64,000 nt of DNA. Source: Chitinophaga eiseniae (lineage in GTDB: Bacteria > Bacteroidota > Bacteroidia > Chitinophagales > Chitinophagaceae). The notes under the pieces are model-generated. The model was not told the DNA's origin, searched no databases, and was given only the letters and a program-made list of their open reading frames with translations. Below are positions 43,015 through 51,392 of the stretch, in pieces. The position numbers were made by a program, and so were the translations under genes. The stretch's first letter is position 1. Every line of letters begins with the position of its first letter. The stretch lies in assembly GCF_900167135.1 (NCBI RefSeq), contig NZ_FUWZ01000002.1:1452651-1516650 (forward strand), written 5' to 3'.

Positions 43015-43018
43015 CGTT

Positions 43019-43561
43019 ATGGCATATAGGAAAATAAAAGTTCTCAAAGGGGATATTACCAAAATGGAGACAGCTGCCATCGTAAATGCAGCCAATTCAT
43101 CCCTGATGGGTGGTGGTGGCGTTGATGGCGCTATCCACCGGGCCGGCGGCCCGGCTATCCTGGAAGACTGCCGGGCAATCGTGGCCCGGCAGGGCGGCTG
43201 TAAAACAGGAGAAGCTGTGATCACCACCGGTGGCCGCCTGCCGGCCAAACATGTAATACATACCGTAGGACCGGTATGGAACGGAGGAAACCATCACGAG
43301 GCCGCCCTGCTGGCCAACTGCTACCTGCATTCCTTACAACTGGCATCCCGCCACCAGCTTGCATCGGTGGCTTTTCCCAATATCAGCACCGGCATTTATC
43401 ATTTCCCGAAAGACCTCGCTGCCAGCATCGCCATGGAAACCATCGTCGGTTTCCTGGAGCAGGACGAGGTGCTGCAGGAAGTAGTGCTGGTTTGTTTTGA
43501 CGATGAAAACTACCGGCTGGCGCAACATTACTACAACCAGTACATAAGGCCCGAAGAATAA
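43019..43561 (+). CDS. Macrodomain protein (YmdB-like O-acetyl-ADP-ribose deacetylase)
   Basis: 180 residues covering one macrodomain. Marks are KVLKGDITKMETAAIVNAANSSLMGGGGVDGAIHRA (ADP-ribose binding; quoted in parts KGDITKM and NAANSSLMGGGGVDGAIH), VITTGGRLPAKHVIHTVGP and AFPNISTGIYHFP. It matches YmdB-type enzymes that remove acetyl or ADP-ribose groups. The start is 4 bases after the NYN gene, so the pair is probably one operon, linking RNA and ADP-ribose metabolism. Confidence 0.9.
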   Translation: MAYRKIKVLKGDITKMETAAIVNAANSSLMGGGGVDGAIHRAGGPAILEDCRAIVARQGGCKTGEAVITTGGRLPAKHVIHTVGPVWNGGNHHEAALLANCYLHSLQLASRHQLASVAFPNISTGIYHFPKDLAASIAMETIVGFLEQDEVLQEVVLVCFDDENYRLAQHYYNQYIRPEE

Positions 43562-43562
43562 A

Positions 43563-43648
43563 TAATGATGGTTTGGGGGTAACAGATAAGCCTGTTTGTC
43601 TATATTTGAAACCACAACGATTAATGATCGAAAACCAAACCACCATTA
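43563..43648. repeat. Inverted repeat flanking the tlpA leader
   Basis: TAATGATGGTTTGG (43563-43576) and its inverse CCAAACCACCATTA (43635-43648) match at 13 of 14 positions. The right arm ends four bases before the ATG at 43653, and a -7 element lies between the arms. Confidence 0.55.
43601..43608 (+). promoter_or_regulatory. -7 element of thioredoxin-like gene
   Basis: TATATTTG, an exact TAnnTTTG match, about 45 bases before the ATG. No -33 TTTG at normal spacing. Confidence 0.4.
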
Positions 43649-43652
43649 AGAA

Positions 43653-45029
43653 ATGAAACCAACCAAAGTAAGCAGGCTGCTGCCTCTGGTAGCCTGCATG
43701 GCGTGGGCTGCCCCTACTGTTGCAGGTCCATCGCCTGTTTCCACCCTCGCTGTCATTCAGGGACAGGCTCCTGAAAAAGCTAGAAAAATCACATTGTACG
43801 CTGTACAGGAAGGCCGCAAAACAGAAATCGCCAATACGGCAGTGGATGAGCAGCAGGCCTTTGCCTTCGCTATTCCGTCGCCCAAAGAAGGCTTCTATTA
43901 CCTCTCAACCGGTAGCCGCGGAGACACCCGTATCTACCTCAAACCGGGAGATCAGTTGAAACTGAAAATGGACGCCGGCGCTTATACTGTACAGGTGGGA
44001 TCGCCGGAAAATAAACAGCTCTGGCAATGGCAGGAACAGCTGGGCACTATCTCCCGGCACGCCAGCCTCGGAGATACCGCCACCTACCTGTCTTTCTTTC
44101 CCAAGCTGGAAGCGCTGGCTCCCAAAGTAGCCGCCCTGAAAAAGGCCGTGAATACGCCTAACCGGAAGTTCAACGAGCTGCTGAAATACACGATGGACGT
44201 TGATGTGGAATATACCGCGATGTCGTTCCTCCTGATGCCGCACTCAAAGCATCCGGAGAAAAGCCAGTACCCGGCTTACTACCGGCAGATCATACAGGAT
44301 AAAAAGTACTGTGATGGCCGGTTGCTGGGCAACGGAGATGCCGGTCGTATCGTTCGTTTATACGAGACCTTTACCCATATTATGAGCACGGAGAAGCGGC
44401 AGGGACCTGCTTCCCTTGAGGAAAACACCCGTCTGTTCTGTAACGATACGATCAAAGGGTTACTGATTACCGAAAGCCTGGGTGGGTTCAGGACGTACGA
44501 TAAACTCACGGAAGCAGTAGCACCGGTGAAGCAGTATCTCGTTACAGAGAGCCAGCAGCAACTTTATCTTGCAGCGGAGAAAGGGCTGCGTAAGTTTTCT
44601 GCCGGTGAACCGGGTTTCAACTTTTCCGGAGAGGATATTAATGGTAAAAAAGTGACTTTCAACGATTTAAAAGGAAAAGTAGTGGTGGTAGATGTATGGG
44701 CTACCTGGTGTGGTCCATGCAAAGCGGAACTGCCTCACCTGCAAAAGCTGGAAGAAGAGATGCGTGACCGGAACGTCACTTTCCTGGGGTACTCTGTAGA
44801 TGAAACCAAGGATAAAGAAAAGTGGCAGGCGTTTGTAAAAGAAAAGGAGATGAAAGGAGTGCAGCTCTTTGGCGCCGGCTGGAGCGACATCACCAAATTT
44901 TATGATATCAAGGGAATTCCCCGTTTCATGGTGTTTGACCAGCAGGGTAAGATTGTGACCATTGATGCACCACGGCCTTCCACCCCGGAGCTGAAAGCGC
45001 TGATAGAAAAAATACTGAGCAAAAGCTGA
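43653..45029 (+). CDS. TlpA family thiol-disulfide oxidoreductase with DUF4369-like N-terminus
   Basis: 458 residues with a signal peptide (LPLVACMAWAAPTVAG). Residues about 30-130 resemble the DUF4369 beta domain, a helical linker follows, and the C-terminal ~140 residues form a thioredoxin fold with WATWCGPCK (Cys353-x-x-Cys356). It probably reduces or oxidises thiols of exported proteins, as in other Bacteroidota. The start follows an inverted repeat. A two-way terminator follows. Confidence 0.92.
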   Translation: MKPTKVSRLLPLVACMAWAAPTVAGPSPVSTLAVIQGQAPEKARKITLYAVQEGRKTEIANTAVDEQQAFAFAIPSPKEGFYYLSTGSRGDTRIYLKPGDQLKLKMDAGAYTVQVGSPENKQLWQWQEQLGTISRHASLGDTATYLSFFPKLEALAPKVAALKKAVNTPNRKFNELLKYTMDVDVEYTAMSFLLMPHSKHPEKSQYPAYYRQIIQDKKYCDGRLLGNGDAGRIVRLYETFTHIMSTEKRQGPASLEENTRLFCNDTIKGLLITESLGGFRTYDKLTEAVAPVKQYLVTESQQQLYLAAEKGLRKFSAGEPGFNFSGEDINGKKVTFNDLKGKVVVVDVWATWCGPCKAELPHLQKLEEEMRDRNVTFLGYSVDETKDKEKWQAFVKEKEMKGVQLFGAGWSDITKFYDIKGIPRFMVFDQQGKIVTIDAPRPSTPELKALIEKILSKS

Positions 45030-45054
45030 TAAGTGCCCAATAGTGATGATAAAA

Positions 45055-45078
45055 GAAAAAGGCTTCCGGAAGGAAGCC
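45055..45078. terminator. Bidirectional terminator
   Basis: GGCTTCC/GGAAGCC stem with loop GGAA, flanked by A5 on the left and T4 on the right. It can stop transcripts from the thioredoxin gene and from the small membrane ORF. Confidence 0.8.
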
Positions 45079-45112
45079 TTTTCTACTATAATGCGATGTA
45101 AAAAACGGGGTA

Positions 45113-45256
45113 TTAGAGTTTTGCGTATTTCACCCAGGCGTAAATGAACATCAGGGCAAAAATAACGATGGCACAAGGAGCCAGAAAATGACCAATGCTA
45201 TCACCCACCTTGTAAAAGTTGGTGGTCTGTACTACTGTTAAGAGATTCGTCAACAT
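45113..45256 (-). CDS. Small single-pass membrane protein (47 aa)
   Basis: Read from the sequence: ATG at 45256, stop TAA at 45113-45115. The protein begins MLTNLLTVVQTTNFYKV and has one hydrophobic segment in the second half (IGHFLAPCAIVIFALMFIYAW) ending with VKYAKL. Too short for standard gene prediction. The start, the membrane segment and the adjacent bidirectional terminator support a real gene. It could be a small cytochrome-associated or membrane-partner protein; no family is recognised. Confidence 0.45.
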   Translation of the reverse strand: MLTNLLTVVQTTNFYKVGDSIGHFLAPCAIVIFALMFIYAWVKYAKL

Positions 45257-45327
45257 TGTATAATGATTTTATTTATTTCTGGATGCAAATTAGAACATTC
45301 GTGGCAAATTCCCAATCCCGTATGCTA

Positions 45328-47301
45328 TTACCAGTCTGTTAATTGCCGGATACACTGATCCAGCCGGGATTTGGCGAGGAAATTTTTTTCCAGCGCAACA
45401 GCGAAAGGTACCGGGGTGTCCAGGCTGGCGCAGCGTATAACGGGCGCATCCAGCAGGTGGAAGCAGTGTTCTGCTATCCAGGCGCTTATCTCGCCCCCCA
45501 GTCCGCCGGTGAGGGTGTCTTCGTGCAATACCAGCACTCTGCCGGTAAGGGCTACGGCGTCGCGGATGGCGGTATAGTCCAGCGGCAACAGGGTGCGGAG
45601 GTCCAGGATGGCGATGGAGAGCGCCGGATGGGCGGCGGCGTATTCCAGGGCCCAGTGCACGCCACTGCCATAAGTGATGATACTGACATCGTCGCCCGCC
45701 TGCACTAGCCGTGCTTTTCCTATTTCCACGGTATAATAGCCGTCGGGCACCAGGCCGCTGATGCTGCGGTAGAGGGCCTTATGCTCAAAATACATTACCG
45801 GGTTAGGGTCTGCGATAGCTGCATTCAGCAGGCCTTTGGCATCTTCCGGGGAGGAAGGGTATACCACTTTCAGCCCCGGCACATGGGTAAACCAGGCCTC
45901 GTTGCTCTGGGAGTGGAAGGGCCCCGCTCCAACGCCGCCACCGGTGGGCATCCTGACGACCACATCTGCCGTTTGTCCCCATCGGTAATGCATTTTAGCG
46001 AGATTATTGACGATCTGGTTGAAGCCGCAGCTGACGAAATCGGCGAACTGCATCTCCACCATGCTTTTAAAACCTGCGATAGACAGGCCGAGCGCGGTGC
46101 CGACAATAGCGCTTTCACAGAGCGGGGTATTGCGGACCCGCTCTTTTCCGAAGCTGCCCAGCAACCCTTCCGTGATCTTGAAAGCACCGCCATAGGCCGC
46201 AATATCCTGGCCCATCAATACCAGTTCGGGGTACTGCTCCATAGACTGCCGCAGCCCATCGGAGATGGCGTCGATAAACCGTTTTTCCGAAGCGGTGCCG
46301 GAGGGAGGTATGACCGGCGCCGCCGGTGCATAGATGTCTTCCAGTTCGGTGCTGGTATTGACAGCGAAGGGGAGGGGCTCCAGTCCTTTGGCCACGTCTT
46401 CGTCGATGCGGTGTTTCAGTTCCTGCCGGATGGCCTCTATGCCGGTGGTGTCCAGCAGATGGCTTTCCCGCAGGAAAGTTTCATACTGTGCTACCGGGTC
46501 TTTTTTGCCCCACTGCTCAAAAAGTTCGGGAGGCACATATTTTACGCCGCTGGCTTCTTCGTGGCCGCGCATGCGGAAGGTCATCGCCTCTATGAGCACG
46601 GGTTTTTGTTCTTTGATGGCATACGCGCGGGCGGTGCGGATGGTCTGGTATACCTCAAGGAGGTTGTTGCCATCTACCTGAACCCCTTCCATACCGTAAC
46701 CGATGGCCTTATCAACCAGGTTTTTGCAGTGATATTGTTCGCTGACAGGCGTGCTGAGGCCGTAACCGTTGTTTTCCACCAGGAAGATAACAGGAAGCCC
46801 CCATACGGCGGCCACGTTCAGCGCTTCATGAAATTCGCCTTCGCTGGTACCGCCTTCACCGGAGAATGCCAGCGACACTTTATGTTCCTTTTTCAGCTGA
46901 TGGGCGAGGGCTATACCGTCGGCGATGGAAAGCTGCGGCCCAAGGTGGGAGATCATCCCGCAGATATGAAAGGCCCGGCTGCCGAAGTGGAACGAGCGTT
47001 CCCGGCCTTTGCTGTAACCATCCTGGCTACCCTGCCATTGCAGCAGCAGGTGATGCAGCGGCATATTACGGGTGGTGAATACGCCCAGGTTGCGGTGCAA
47101 CGGCATGATCCATTCGTCGGGTTCCAGCGCCAGCGTGGCGCCTACGGCGATGGCCTCCTGGCCAATGCCGGAAAACCATTTGCTGATTTTCCCCTGCCGC
47201 AGCAGGAGCAGCATTTTTTCCTCTATCAGTCGGGGGTATAACAACGCCCTGTAAAAAGACAGTAACTCCGTGTCACTGAGATTAGACCGGTCAAAATACA
47301 T
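45328..47301 (-). CDS. Fused E1 alpha-beta subunit of a 2-oxoacid dehydrogenase (branched-chain type)
   Basis: 657 residues in two halves: E1 alpha (about 1-330) and E1 beta (about 340-657). The alpha part has the thiamine diphosphate motif GEGGTSEGEF ... ENNGYGLSTP, in which the first residue pair is GE where GD is usual. The beta part shows EKRFIDAISDGLRQSM, GGAFKITEGL, PTGGGVGAGPFHSQS and LHEDTLTGGLGGEI. It decarboxylates a 2-oxoacid, most likely branched-chain, delivering acyl groups to a lipoyl E2. E2 and E3 genes are not present here. The preferred start (47301) gives MYFDRSNLSDTELL; the longer frame to 47415 overlaps the next gene. Confidence 0.88.
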   Translation of the reverse strand: MYFDRSNLSDTELLSFYRALLYPRLIEEKMLLLLRQGKISKWFSGIGQEAIAVGATLALEPDEWIMPLHRNLGVFTTRNMPLHHLLLQWQGSQDGYSKGRERSFHFGSRAFHICGMISHLGPQLSIADGIALAHQLKKEHKVSLAFSGEGGTSEGEFHEALNVAAVWGLPVIFLVENNGYGLSTPVSEQYHCKNLVDKAIGYGMEGVQVDGNNLLEVYQTIRTARAYAIKEQKPVLIEAMTFRMRGHEEASGVKYVPPELFEQWGKKDPVAQYETFLRESHLLDTTGIEAIRQELKHRIDEDVAKGLEPLPFAVNTSTELEDIYAPAAPVIPPSGTASEKRFIDAISDGLRQSMEQYPELVLMGQDIAAYGGAFKITEGLLGSFGKERVRNTPLCESAIVGTALGLSIAGFKSMVEMQFADFVSCGFNQIVNNLAKMHYRWGQTADVVVRMPTGGGVGAGPFHSQSNEAWFTHVPGLKVVYPSSPEDAKGLLNAAIADPNPVMYFEHKALYRSISGLVPDGYYTVEIGKARLVQAGDDVSIITYGSGVHWALEYAAAHPALSIAILDLRTLLPLDYTAIRDAVALTGRVLVLHEDTLTGGLGGEISAWIAEHCFHLLDAPVIRCASLDTPVPFAVALEKNFLAKSRLDQCIRQLTDW

Positions 47302-47336
47302 GTATAGGCTGTTTACAACGTGAATAGGGCTGGAGG

Positions 47337-47687
47337 TCAGTCGTTGCTGCCGCCGGCGAGATTGATCATGATACTGTTGATAATAGTCATCACGATACTG
47401 AATAACATGGCCCACCAGAAGCCGTCCACCTTAAATCCGGGGACGATTTTTGCGGCCAGCAGTATAATGACGGCGTTGATCACAAATAAAAATAACCCCA
47501 GCGTGAGAAGGGTTACCGGGAAGGTAAATAATACCAGTAACGGTTTTACCAATGCATTGAGCAATGCCAGCACCAACGCCAGGATCAGAGCGGTAACAAA
47601 ACTATCGATTTTGACTGCCGGCTTCAGCAGGTAGGTTGTTAACATAGCCGCCAGTGCACTTACTAATATACGGACCAGGAAACCCAT
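47337..47687 (-). CDS. Holin-like (phage holin family IV type) membrane protein
   Basis: 116 residues with four short hydrophobic segments and the block LALLNALVKPLLVLFTFPVTLLTLG found in the holin family IV/DUF360-like proteins. These are common chromosomal membrane proteins and usually not phage genes. It is 36 bases upstream of the E1 fusion and on the same strand. Function unknown. Confidence 0.75.
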   Translation of the reverse strand: MGFLVRILVSALAAMLTTYLLKPAVKIDSFVTALILALVLALLNALVKPLLVLFTFPVTLLTLGLFLFVINAVIILLAAKIVPGFKVDGFWWAMLFSIVMTIINSIMINLAGGSND

Positions 47688-47775
47688 ATGATTGTGTTTA
47701 GTGTATCAGTAAGATAACGAAAAAAACAGCACCAGCGTATATTGACATATAACCGCAGTGGTAGCGGCATCATCA

Positions 47776-47813
47776 AATAAAAACGCCCTGTCAACCAAGG
47801 CAGACAGGGCGTT
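47776..47813 (-). terminator. Terminator of the TIM-barrel isomerase-like gene
   Basis: Perfect AACGCCCTGTC / GACAGGGCGTT stem with a ten-base loop and a run of T on the minus strand. Confidence 0.85.
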
Positions 47814-47858
47814 AAGAGGTCTGATTATTTTAATCATCGCAAATCAGGGAAGTCAGTA

Positions 47859-48788
47859 TTAATCCTGTAAATCAACGTTCCGGTAGGCTTTTATCAGCGC
47901 CGCTTCGCCTTCTTTACCCTGACCGGCATTGCCATGTTCCATGCCCAGCACACCTTTATATCCTTTCTTGTGGAGGTGCGCGAAAACATTTTTATAGTTG
48001 ATTTCGCCGGTGCCGGGTTCTTTGCGCCCGGGGTTGTCACCGATCTGGACATACGCAATTTCATCCCAGCACTGATCGATAGTGGGAATGAGATTGCCGG
48101 TGTTGCGTTGCATGTGGTAGATATCGTAGAGTATCTTACAGGCGGGGCTGTTTACCGCTTTACAGATTTCATAGGACTGTTCTGCGGTGCGCAGGAACAG
48201 ATCGGGCGTATCGCTGAGCGGTTCGAGTACCATGACAAGTTTGTGCGGCTCAAAGATAGCGGCGCCCAAACGGAGCGCAGCAATAACGTTGGCCGTTTGT
48301 ATACCCATCGGCAGATTGCGGTCGAAGAAGCCGGGCACTACGGTAGCCCATTTGGCATTACAGCGTTTTGCCACGTCTACACTGTCTTTACAGGTTTTTA
48401 CAAAAGCATCGGTAAATTCCTGTTTGCCCGAGGCCAGTGAAGTTTTCCAGTTGTTGCCTGTATCCACTACAAATACGCCCATGGTCATACCCAGTTTAGC
48501 GAGCAGGTTGCCGATTTTTTCCTGTTCAGCCACAGGGCGGTGCATCATGCCGTTATCTTCTATAGACCGGAAGCCCTGGTCGTGCATATATTTGATCTGA
48601 TCGAGGAAATCTGCGCCTGCGCTGTTTTTAAACATGCCATCATGCGGGGCGAAGTCCATTTTAAAGGGTTTTTCCTTAGCAGCTGTTGTGCCGGCAGTAG
48701 CAGCCTGGCTTTTGCTGGTGATACCGCCCAGGGCCAGCGCGGAAATACCGGCCAGAGTGCCCTGCTGCAGGAATTTTCTTCTTTCCAT
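47859..48788 (-). CDS. TAT-exported TIM-barrel sugar isomerase/hydroxypyruvate isomerase-like protein
   Basis: 309 residues. A twin-arginine signal (MERRKFLQQGTLAGISALALGG) directs it to the periplasm. The barrel shows MDFAPHDGMFKN, VVPGFFDRNLP, MVLEPLSD (metal/acid Glu), DIYHMQRNTG and the final GMEHGNAG block as in xylose-isomerase-like AP endonuclease 2 family proteins. In Bacteroidota, homologues occur with Gfo/Idh proteins in 3-keto-sugar pathways; a lyase or epimerase role on such sugars is inference. Confidence 0.85.
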   Translation of the reverse strand: MERRKFLQQGTLAGISALALGGITSKSQAATAGTTAAKEKPFKMDFAPHDGMFKNSAGADFLDQIKYMHDQGFRSIEDNGMMHRPVAEQEKIGNLLAKLGMTMGVFVVDTGNNWKTSLASGKQEFTDAFVKTCKDSVDVAKRCNAKWATVVPGFFDRNLPMGIQTANVIAALRLGAAIFEPHKLVMVLEPLSDTPDLFLRTAEQSYEICKAVNSPACKILYDIYHMQRNTGNLIPTIDQCWDEIAYVQIGDNPGRKEPGTGEINYKNVFAHLHKKGYKGVLGMEHGNAGQGKEGEAALIKAYRNVDLQD

Positions 48789-48977
48789 AACGTTAGGTTA
48801 TTTTAAAATGATCATAGAAAAGGACATTGGCTAAATTTAATCGCTTTTACAAGGAAATGCTAATAAAGCTGAAAAAAATTCAATTCATCCTCCTTTTTTC
48901 GCATTCATAAAAAAATATTGCATTCCACTTTGTAATTTTTTAAATTCACCCACTTGTATTTTTTTTAAATCGTTTGG

Positions 48978-49943
48978 ATGACTAGATATTATGTGACCTT
49001 TCTGCTGGGCGGGTTGCTCGGCCAGGTTATGACTACTCAGGCGCAACAGACCTTTACGCCATTTGAACAACAGATCCCCGGAACCACGGTAAGTTTTAAA
49101 ATGGTGCCGATTAAAGGCGGCACTTTCACGTTAGGAAGCCCGGACAATGAAAAAGGAAGAAACAAAGACGAAGGCCCTGCGAAAAAAGTAACCGTCGGAG
49201 ATTTCTGGATGGGAGCCACGGAAGTGACTTTCGATGAATATGATGTATATGCCGATGCGGAAAAGGATAAAACGCCTACTCCGGACGGTATGACACGCCC
49301 CAGCCCTCCATATATTGATCTTACCCTGGGGATGGGCAAAGGCGGAGGGTATCCGGCCAACAGTATGAGCCAGTATGGCGCGCTGATGTACTGTAAATGG
49401 CTGTATGCCAAAACGGGCGTGTTCTATCGCCTGCCTACCGCCGCAGAATGGGAATACGCCTGCCGCGCGGGGTCTACAACGCCCTACCCGTATGGCACCG
49501 ACGAATCGCAACTGAAAAAATATGCCTGGTACCGGGCCAACAGTGAAGATAAATACCATAAGGTAGCGCAACTGCAGCCCAATGCATGGGGCCTTTACGA
49601 TATGCTGGGCAACGTAGCAGAATGGACGCTGGACCAGTACGATGAAACGGGCGTAGCTGCCGCAGCAGCCACCGATCCGTGGACAGTCCCCACCTCCAAG
49701 ATGCCCCGCGTGATCAAAGGCGGCAACTATAAGGACGGAGCACCTGCCTTGCGCAGCGCCGCCCGCCTGAAGTCCGACCCCGTGTGGAACCGCAGGGACC
49801 CGCAGATCCCGAAAAGCTCCTGGTGGAATGCTGACGCACCTTTCATCGGCTTCCGTATCGTGAAACCTGCGAAACAACCTACCCCCGAAGAAGCACAGAA
49901 ATTTTTCGAAGACGTAGTTGATAAATACAAAGGCGCACGCTAA
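48978..49943 (+). CDS. SUMF1/formylglycine-generating-enzyme-like protein lacking active-site Cys
   Basis: 321 residues with an N-terminal hydrophobic segment. The fold is that of formylglycine-generating enzymes: KMVPIKGGTFTLGSPD, VTFDEYDVYADA, RLPTAAEWEYACRAGST, WGLYDMLGNVAEWTLD, then RVIKGGNYKDGAPALRSAAR. In true FGE the last block carries two catalytic Cys; here those positions are not Cys, so the sulfatase-maturing reaction is unlikely. It may be a binding or structural relative. The start is GTG- or ATG-like: ATG at 48978. It is 38 bases before a Gfo/Idh oxidoreductase. Confidence 0.8.
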   Translation: MTRYYVTFLLGGLLGQVMTTQAQQTFTPFEQQIPGTTVSFKMVPIKGGTFTLGSPDNEKGRNKDEGPAKKVTVGDFWMGATEVTFDEYDVYADAEKDKTPTPDGMTRPSPPYIDLTLGMGKGGGYPANSMSQYGALMYCKWLYAKTGVFYRLPTAAEWEYACRAGSTTPYPYGTDESQLKKYAWYRANSEDKYHKVAQLQPNAWGLYDMLGNVAEWTLDQYDETGVAAAAATDPWTVPTSKMPRVIKGGNYKDGAPALRSAARLKSDPVWNRRDPQIPKSSWWNADAPFIGFRIVKPAKQPTPEEAQKFFEDVVDKYKGAR

Positions 49944-49981
49944 TCATCATCCAAAAAATCAATAAATCACAACGCATTTTT

Positions 49982-51316
49982 ATGGAAAGCGAACAACAAA
50001 AATTCCACGACAAAGGCCGCCGCGATTTCGTTAAGCAGACATCAATGCTTGCTGGCGGATTGCTGGCCATGCCCATCTTATCTAAAGCAAATTATTTCTC
50101 CGGCTCTTCTGATGTCATCAAAGTGGCGCTCATCGGTTGCGGCGGCCGCGGTACCGGCGCAGCTACACAGGCGCTGAGCACAAAAGAAAACGTTCAGCTG
50201 GTGGCCATGGCCGACGCCTTCCCCGATAGGCTCAAAGAAAGCTACGACAACATCAAAGAAGCTTTAGGCGATAAAGCCAGCCGCGTGAACGTACCGGAAA
50301 AAAATAAATTCACCGGTTTCGACGCTTATAAACAAGCCATCGCACTGGCAGACGTGGTGATCCTCACCACCCCTCCGGGCTTCCGGCCTATCCACTTTGA
50401 AGAAGCCATCAGACAGAATAAACACGTGTTCATGGAAAAACCAGTGGCTACAGACCCTGCCGGTATCAAAAGAGTACTGGAGGCCGCAGCGCTGGCTAAA
50501 TCCAAAAAACTGAACGTGGTAGTGGGCCTGCAGCGTCGTTACCAGAACTCCTATCGTGAGCTCTACAAACGTGCGCAGGATGGCATGATCGGCGATATCC
50601 TCTCCATGCAGGTATGGTGGAACCAGGGCGCGCTCTGGGTAAAACCCCGCAAACCTGAATACACAGAAATGGAATACCAGATGCGCAACTGGTATTATTT
50701 CAACTGGCTCTGCGGCGATCATATCGTAGAACAGCATATCCATAATATCGACGTAGGCAACTGGTTTAAGAACGCCACACCGCTGACTGCCGGCGGAATG
50801 GGCGGCCGTGCCGTACGCACCGGTAAAGAATACGGTGAAATCTTCGATCACCACTTCGTGGAATACCGTTATGCCGACGGCGTGGTCATGAACAGCCAGT
50901 GCCGCCACTGGAAAGATGCGCCCAGCAAGGTAGATGAAGAGATTGTAGGCACTAAGGGCCGTATCTACTGCGATAAGGCGCAGATCGTGGACCACAAAGG
51001 GAAAGTGCTCTACCAGTTTGACAAAACGAAAGAAAACAACCCTTATCAGACAGAACATGATGAGCTGTTTGCGGCCATCGCCAAAGGGCAATACAAATTT
51101 GCAGACGCCCAGCGGGGTGCAGAGGCCACCCTCTCCGCCATCATCGGCCGCCTGGCTACTTATTCCGGTCAGATCATCAACTGGGACACGGCGCTCAACT
51201 CCGGACTGAACCTGCAGCCACAGAAGTACGCTTTCGACGCACCGCCGCCGATAGTACCGGATGCGTCCGGAAACTACGCGTATGCAAAGCCAGGAACGAC
51301 AAAATATTTCTCCTGA
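49982..51316 (+). CDS. TAT-exported Gfo/Idh/MocA family oxidoreductase
   Basis: 444 residues. The twin-arginine signal is GRRDFVKQTSMLAGG (residues 12-26), so it acts in the periplasm. The Rossmann fold KVALIGCGGRGTGAA and the EKP motif (FMEKPVATD) bind NAD(P); the second half is the C-terminal alpha/beta domain typical of Gfo/Idh. Periplasmic family members oxidise or reduce sugars, often as 3-keto intermediates. It is probably co-transcribed with the SUMF1-like gene and ends at a strong terminator. Confidence 0.9.
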   Translation: MESEQQKFHDKGRRDFVKQTSMLAGGLLAMPILSKANYFSGSSDVIKVALIGCGGRGTGAATQALSTKENVQLVAMADAFPDRLKESYDNIKEALGDKASRVNVPEKNKFTGFDAYKQAIALADVVILTTPPGFRPIHFEEAIRQNKHVFMEKPVATDPAGIKRVLEAAALAKSKKLNVVVGLQRRYQNSYRELYKRAQDGMIGDILSMQVWWNQGALWVKPRKPEYTEMEYQMRNWYYFNWLCGDHIVEQHIHNIDVGNWFKNATPLTAGGMGGRAVRTGKEYGEIFDHHFVEYRYADGVVMNSQCRHWKDAPSKVDEEIVGTKGRIYCDKAQIVDHKGKVLYQFDKTKENNPYQTEHDELFAAIAKGQYKFADAQRGAEATLSAIIGRLATYSGQIINWDTALNSGLNLQPQKYAFDAPPPIVPDASGNYAYAKPGTTKYFS

Positions 51317-51342
51317 TATTTTTCTGCACACGATTTTCAAAC

Positions 51343-51382
51343 AATGGGAAGATGCCAACGTCATCTTCCCATTTTATTTTTA
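51343..51382 (+). terminator. Terminator of SUMF1-like/Gfo-Idh unit
   Basis: Perfect 12-bp stem AATGGGAAGATG / CATCTTCCCATT with loop CCAACGT and a following T-rich run. Confidence 0.9.
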
Positions 51383-51392
51383 ACTTACTGCT

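Noticed and set aside
45781..47241. 486-codon plus-strand frame opposite the E1 fusion
   Set aside because: Antisense shadow of a well-supported enzyme; no domain recognised.
47337..47687. Holin-like gene as a prophage remnant
   Set aside because: The family is common on chromosomes and no other phage gene is nearby; the same applies to the YqjE-type protein at 30667.
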